This document shows, piece by piece, positions 15,568 to 19,234 of a stretch of 19,234 nucleotides of DNA. A program made the position numbers and the translations under genes. The number at the start of each line of letters is the position of its first letter. Within the stretch, counting starts at the first letter, position 1. The notes under the pieces were generated by a model. It saw only the letters and a program-made list of their open reading frames with translations. It was not told the DNA's origin and made no database searches. Origin of the DNA: an uncultured Clostridium sp. (GTDB taxonomy: Bacteria; Bacillota; Clostridia; TANB77; CAG-508); contig USIO01000027.1 of assembly GCA_900554815.1 (NCBI GenBank), positions 1-19,234 on the forward strand, written 5' to 3'.

Positions 15568-16305
15568 ATGAAAAATGTTTTTGAATACGACTTTGAAATA
15601 CAATATGCAGATATTGATTCTAAAAATCATTTAACTGACTATGCTTTATTAAAATATTTGCAAGAAGTGGCTACTATTCATGCTTCTGTATTAAATTATG
15701 GTCTGTACGACACTCCTCGCATTCGTACTGTTTGGCTTCTTTTAGATTGGAAATTACAAGTTATTTCAAGACCTGCTTGGCATCAAAAAATACATATTAA
15801 AACATGGCCTTCAAAAAATGATTTAAGCTCTTGTTATAGGGACTTTGAAGTTTATGATGATACTGGCAAATGTATTTGTATTGCGACTTCTAAATGGGTT
15901 TTATTTAATATTGACACACATAAAATTAATAGGTTTACAAGCCAATACCAAGAAGCTTTTCCTTTGTATAATAAAAGAGTATTTAATTCTGAAATAGAAA
16001 AATTAAAAGAGCCAGACCATTTTGATTGTCAAACAAATTATACAATTTTAAGAAGAGATATTGATACTAACCTTCATGTAAACAATTTAAATTACTTATT
16101 ATTTGCATATGAGGCATTGCCTAAAGAAGTGTTTGATAATTCAGACTTTGAAAATATTGATATTATGTATAAAAAGCAATGTTTATTAGGAGACCAAATT
16201 ATTTGTTTTTATACAAAAATTTCTGATAATGAACATATAATTACAATTAAAAGCCACGACTTAAAAATATTACACTCTATTATAAAATTAAAAGGCAGAA
16301 AATAA
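15568..16305 (+). CDS. Acyl-ACP thioesterase
   Basis: 245 residues forming two hotdog halves, as in bacterial FatA/FatB-like thioesterases. The first half has YADIDSKNHLTDYALLKYLQEVA (about 13-35) with Asp and His near the acyl site. The second has RRDIDTNLHVNNLNYL (about 165-180), where the conserved Asn/His-containing segment lies. It releases free fatty acids from acyl-ACP in the cytoplasm. It is a single gene between divergent and convergent neighbours, with its own extended -10 promoter and terminator. It contains no CGG codon. Confidence 0.9.
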   Translation: MKNVFEYDFEIQYADIDSKNHLTDYALLKYLQEVATIHASVLNYGLYDTPRIRTVWLLLDWKLQVISRPAWHQKIHIKTWPSKNDLSSCYRDFEVYDDTGKCICIATSKWVLFNIDTHKINRFTSQYQEAFPLYNKRVFNSEIEKLKEPDHFDCQTNYTILRRDIDTNLHVNNLNYLLFAYEALPKEVFDNSDFENIDIMYKKQCLLGDQIICFYTKISDNEHIITIKSHDLKILHSIIKLKGRK

Positions 16306-16324
16306 AATTTCTGTCTTTTAGTTT
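16291..16324. terminator. Terminator between thioesterase gene and spoIIE
   Basis: An 11-bp stem with one wobble (16291-16301 with 16308-16318) overlaps the last codons of the thioesterase gene and is followed by a T-rich stretch. It lies between convergent genes. Confidence 0.65.
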
Positions 16325-16334
16325 TACCATGTTT

Positions 16335-18767
16335 TTATTTTTTGTTTATTTTTACAACAATAACAGTCATATCGTCTTTTGGCATTCCATAATTGTGATC
16401 AATCGCTTCTTGTAAAATTATATCTGCTATTTTTTGTGGATTGCCGAATATTAATTTGGCTAATAAATTCTCTCATACTTTCTTGTTTATCAATTGCTTC
16501 TTTATTAGCATCTAAAATTCCGTCTGTTATCATAACAATAATATCGCCATCATTTAAATCTTTATCAAAAATAGTTGTATCTGGCTTTTCATTAATTCCA
16601 GCAGGCAAACACATTGCTTCTACTTTTTCTACATTTTTTCCATTTTTTATAAAAGTTGGGCAAGCACCGTTTTTAATAAATTCTGCATTTCCAGAAAATA
16701 AATCTAATATGCACATATCAATTGTTGCATATTCTTCTTGTGAGGCTAGTGATAATATTGTACTATTTACTAGTTCTAGTGTTTCTTTCTTTTTAAAGCC
16801 TGCTCCTAATAACTTTTGTAGCATATTAATAACTAACTCACTATACTTTTTGGCTTTTACTCCTGTACCCATACCATCAGATATTGCTAAAGCAATTTTT
16901 CCATCATCTAATTTTTGTTCTAGTAATGAATCACCATTAACACTTACTCGGTCTTTAGCAATTCTTGCTTTTCCAACTGTAATAATATATTTATCTTCTG
17001 AAATATATGTTTGTAAAGTCTTGTCTTTTATATTTTTCTTTTGGCTTTGCAATTTTATCTCTGTTTTTAAAACCTTTGATAAAATGTTTTCTACCTTTTG
17101 AATTTTTTTTGCTTCTTCTGTTATGTCATCATTTACATCTGTATATAGATTTACAACAGTTTTATTGTTTTTTTCTGTAATTGTTAGTTCATATACTTTT
17201 ATTTGTTTTTGTAATAGCAAAATTTCTATTTCTTCTTTTTCTTTTTCAAAAAGGTAATCTTCATTTTTATTAAAATCGTTTGCTACATCTCTAATTACCT
17301 TAGAAACACCTTCTAATTGTGAATACATTGCTTCTTTGCTTTTGTCTACTTTTTGTTTCCATACAGTATTAATTTTATTTAATTTAAATGTTTGATTAAC
17401 CATTTTTACTACTTTTATAATATCGTTTTTAACTGTTTGGTTTTCCATTCCTATAATATAGCTATTATGTTTTTCTAGAATGTCTATTAAGTCTTGCATA
17501 TTAAATATATTCTTTTCAGTAACACAATTTAAAATATCGTCTAAAATTCCGTTTTCAGTATTTGTAATATCATCATATAAAATATTATTAGGCATTTCTT
17601 CCATATTTACTAATATTTCGTCTAATAAGGTTTCTTGAACTTTGCATTCTTCTACAGTTGTTGCTGCAACTTCCTGATATGATTTTGAAACCTCATTAAT
17701 TGTATCTGAAACACTATTTAATTTAAAAATAGCATCTTCTTTTGCTTCTAGCATTCTTTCTTGATGTTCTGGTAAGAATTTTGTTTTTCCAATTAAATCC
17801 GATATTTTAATATCTATATTTTTAGGTACTAGCAATAATCCTAAAGAAGCAATTAAAATTTCTTTAAAATAAATTAGTTGACTTATATTTCCATTTACAA
17901 CATAAGTTAATAATGTATTTCCTATTATAAACCCTATAATTACTCCTATTTTACCGTAATTTGTTTAAAATACCTGCTATCATTCCGAGATAAAGCAAAT
18001 GCAGCAATTAGCATTGGGTCTTCATTTCCTACAATCCCTAGGACAACTCCAATTGTAACCCCACCTGTAGTTCCTACTAATATTCCATTTTTCCAACCTA
18101 AAATTAATACTAATAAAATACATAAAATATTTCTAACAGAAAATCCAAAAATAGTAAAATTAAATAAGCAAGAAACAGATATTGCAATTAAAAGGCTGGC
18201 TCCAATTACTTCTTCTATTGTAAATGCTAATTTAGATTTATAGTCTTTAATAACAGTTAATGAATTCGCAAATATTTTATAAAATACATATGTTATCATT
18301 GTTGCTAAAATACTTGTTATAAAGTCATAAACATAAAATGTTTTAAAAGCAATCCCCATAATTTGAACTAAAAATGTAGCTGTTACTAAATGGGCTCCTA
18401 ATTTTCTTTTTTCGTTTCTTAGTTGGTTTTCAAATTTTGGTCTATAAATTAAACTAAATACACAAAATACTAAACTTGTTAATAAATAAGTTAAAATTCC
18501 CTGATTTCCAAGTCCTATGTAACTACCAATACCAGCTAATATGAATACAATTCCTGCAGGAATTGTATTGCTGCAAACAGCCGCAAAAATAGATATACCA
18601 AATGGCGTAATTTTTTCTCCAAAACTCACCATTGATACACCAAAAGTAATTATATATAATAGAATATTTTGTATACTAAATATTTCTTTTAAATAGTTTC
18701 TTTTTGAATTTGATTTTTGTTCATTTATTTCTTCTTGTTCATATTCCACATTAATATTTTGAAACAT
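16335..18767 (-). CDS. spoIIE: Stage II sporulation protein E (needs +1 shifts at CGG codons 261, 271, 774)
   Basis: Conventional reading breaks this gene into pieces ending at 17946 and 16399. Skipping the C of three in-frame CGG codons (17987, 17956, 16446, minus strand) gives one 809-residue protein, close to the usual ~800-830. The parts are a multi-helix membrane domain (about 30-310), a central regulatory region, and a PP2C phosphatase domain with SDGMGTG (629-635), ITDGILD (746-752) and KDDMTV (796-801). The last metal-binding Asp pair lies after the third shift. SpoIIE dephosphorylates SpoIIAA at the asymmetric septum, activating sigma-F in the forespore. Start set at ATG 18767, 8 nt after AAGGTGG, rather than GTG 18779. 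A 21-bp-spacer Spo0A-type promoter precedes it. Confidence 0.93.
16443..16446 (-). other. CGG +1 frameshift site 3 in spoIIE
   Basis: Minus-strand zero-frame codons are ATT CGG CAA. The family sequence needs ATT GGC AAT CCA (Ile-Gly-Asn-Pro), continuing as NPQKIADIILQEA up to KDDMTVIVV. The zero frame adds 15 unrelated residues and stops at 16399. Confidence 0.92.
17953..17956 (-). other. CGG +1 frameshift site 2 in spoIIE
   Basis: In the frame set by site 1, codons are TTA CGG TAA, with a stop directly after CGG. The family sequence needs TTA GGT AAA ATA GGA (Leu-Gly-Lys-Ile-Gly), a conserved membrane-domain segment. Confidence 0.92.
17984..17987 (-). other. CGG +1 frameshift site 1 in spoIIE
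   Basis: Minus-strand zero-frame codons are TCT CGG AAT. The family sequence needs TCT GGA ATG ATA GCA GGT (Ser-Gly-Met-Ile-Ala-Gly), within a membrane helix of the N-terminal domain. Confidence 0.92.
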
Positions 18768-18802
18768 TTTTAAGACCACCTTTTTACTTTTTTATAAATT
18801 CT

Positions 18803-18867
18803 ATTTTAGTACAAGCTTTATTCATTTTTTGTCATAACAAGTAAGAATTATAAAAAAGTTTTCAACA
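18803..18867 (-). promoter_or_regulatory. Spo0A-type promoter of spoIIE with 21-bp spacer
   Basis: On the minus strand: ATGACA (18830-18835), a 21-nt spacer, TAAAAT (18803-18808). Overlapping the -35 is TGACAAA (18828-18834), and 26 nt further upstream is TGTTGAA (18861-18867). Both are close to the 0A box TGNCGAA. Spo0A-activated sigma-A promoters of B. subtilis spoIIE and spoIIG are known for overlong spacers of 21-22 bp, so the arrangement matches. I infer activation by phosphorylated Spo0A. Confidence 0.65.
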
Positions 18868-18990
18868 TCTTGTGCTATATTTTTTTCTACTCTTTTCTTT
18901 TGTTTCAAAAAATATTATATTATACAAATAATTTTATTATATATTGTTGAAAAATACAAGTTTTTTTGCATATTTTATAACCTAAAAAAA

Positions 18991-19024
18991 TAGGAATGTA
19001 TTTATCTACATTCCTAATTTTTTT
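18991..19024. terminator. Intrinsic terminator of the surface-protein gene
   Basis: A 10-bp stem (18991-19000 with 19007-19016), loop of 6 nt, is flanked by A-run and T-run. On the minus strand it follows the stop at 19031. The remaining spacer from 18868 to 18990 is AT-rich and shows no further clear signal to me. Confidence 0.8.
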
Positions 19025-19030
19025 ATACCA

Positions 19031-19234
19031 TTATTTTTTTACAACTTTTTTAATTAACACAATTCCTACTATTAGTATTACTCCTATTGTAATTAATAAT
19101 ATATAATGAATTTGTGGTCCTTGTAATCCTGTTGGGTCTGTTACTGTTATTGTAGCTCCATCTGTATCTGGTTCATCAATTATGTTTGATAATGGAATAT
19201 AGTTTCCTGGTATACTTCCTTCGTCTCTTCTACC
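19031..19234 (-). CDS. C-terminal end of a membrane-anchored surface protein (partial)
   Basis: The last 67 residues of a gene whose 5' part lies beyond the window. A Thr/Pro/Asp-rich extracellular stretch (ITVTDPTGLQGPQIHY) leads into one hydrophobic helix (LLITIGVILIVGIVLI) and a short basic tail KKVVKK, the classic topology of a cell-surface protein anchored at its C-terminus. No LPXTG sortase motif is visible before the helix. The visible segment has no CGG codon. Confidence 0.7.
   Translation of the reverse strand, partial: GRRDEGSIPGNYIPLSNIIDEPDTDGATITVTDPTGLQGPQIHYILLITIGVILIVGIVLIKKVVKK

Noticed and set aside
16379..17101. 240-residue plus-strand open frame opposite spoIIE
   Set aside because: It is the antisense shadow of the PP2C domain, with no ribosome binding site. 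The spoIIE frame carries clear catalytic motifs.
1..19234. tRNA genes, insertion sequences or attachment sites
   Set aside because: I found no cloverleaf, transposase frame, terminal inverted repeats with target duplication or integrase in any intergenic stretch.

Overview
The window reads as chromosomal DNA of an AT-rich, endospore-forming member of the Clostridia/Firmicutes. The evidence is very low GC, strong AGGAGG-type ribosome binding sites, sigma-A promoters, spoIIE under a Spo0A-type promoter, and a YabE/SleB-type wall hydrolase. A cultured species cannot be named from the sequence.

Layout. Positions 1-117 hold a structured element that looks like an RNA with a closing stem and a T-tract. 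A minus-strand wall hydrolase gene follows (286-1287). Next is a plus-strand sugar operon (1544-8785): rfbF, rfbG, rfbH, a YerE-like thiamine-diphosphate enzyme, a GtrA flippase, an SDR reductase/epimerase and a GtrB-like glycosyltransferase. Together these suggest synthesis of a CDP-linked 3,6-dideoxyhexose carrying a two-carbon branch (yersiniose-like) and its transfer through a polyprenyl-phosphate carrier. After a strong shared terminator come minus-strand housekeeping genes: an AI-2E/PerM family permease, exonuclease III, LemA, and an operon WG-repeat protein - unknown membrane protein - acpS - tatD. A plus-strand acyl-ACP thioesterase (15568-16305) faces spoIIE (16335-18767, minus). The 3' end of a surface-protein gene closes the window (19031-19234, minus).

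Main discovery. Four genes (gtrA, the glycosyltransferase, tatD, spoIIE) look broken in a conventional translation. Together they need six +1 frameshifts to give full-length family proteins. All six shifts fall on an in-frame CGG codon. In each case skipping the C, so that the next codon is GGN (Gly), restores the family sequence and normal length. By my manual scan these six are the only in-frame CGG codons in any gene of the window, and none is read through as Arg. About 27 out-of-frame CGG trinucleotides in the same genes cause no shift. CGA, CGT, CGC, AGA and AGG are used as ordinary Arg codons. This points to genome-wide decoding in which CGG triggers +1 frameshifting (or CGGN is read as a quadruplet Gly codon), not to pseudogenes or random sequencing error. 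The frameshifted genes are therefore annotated as intact CDS.
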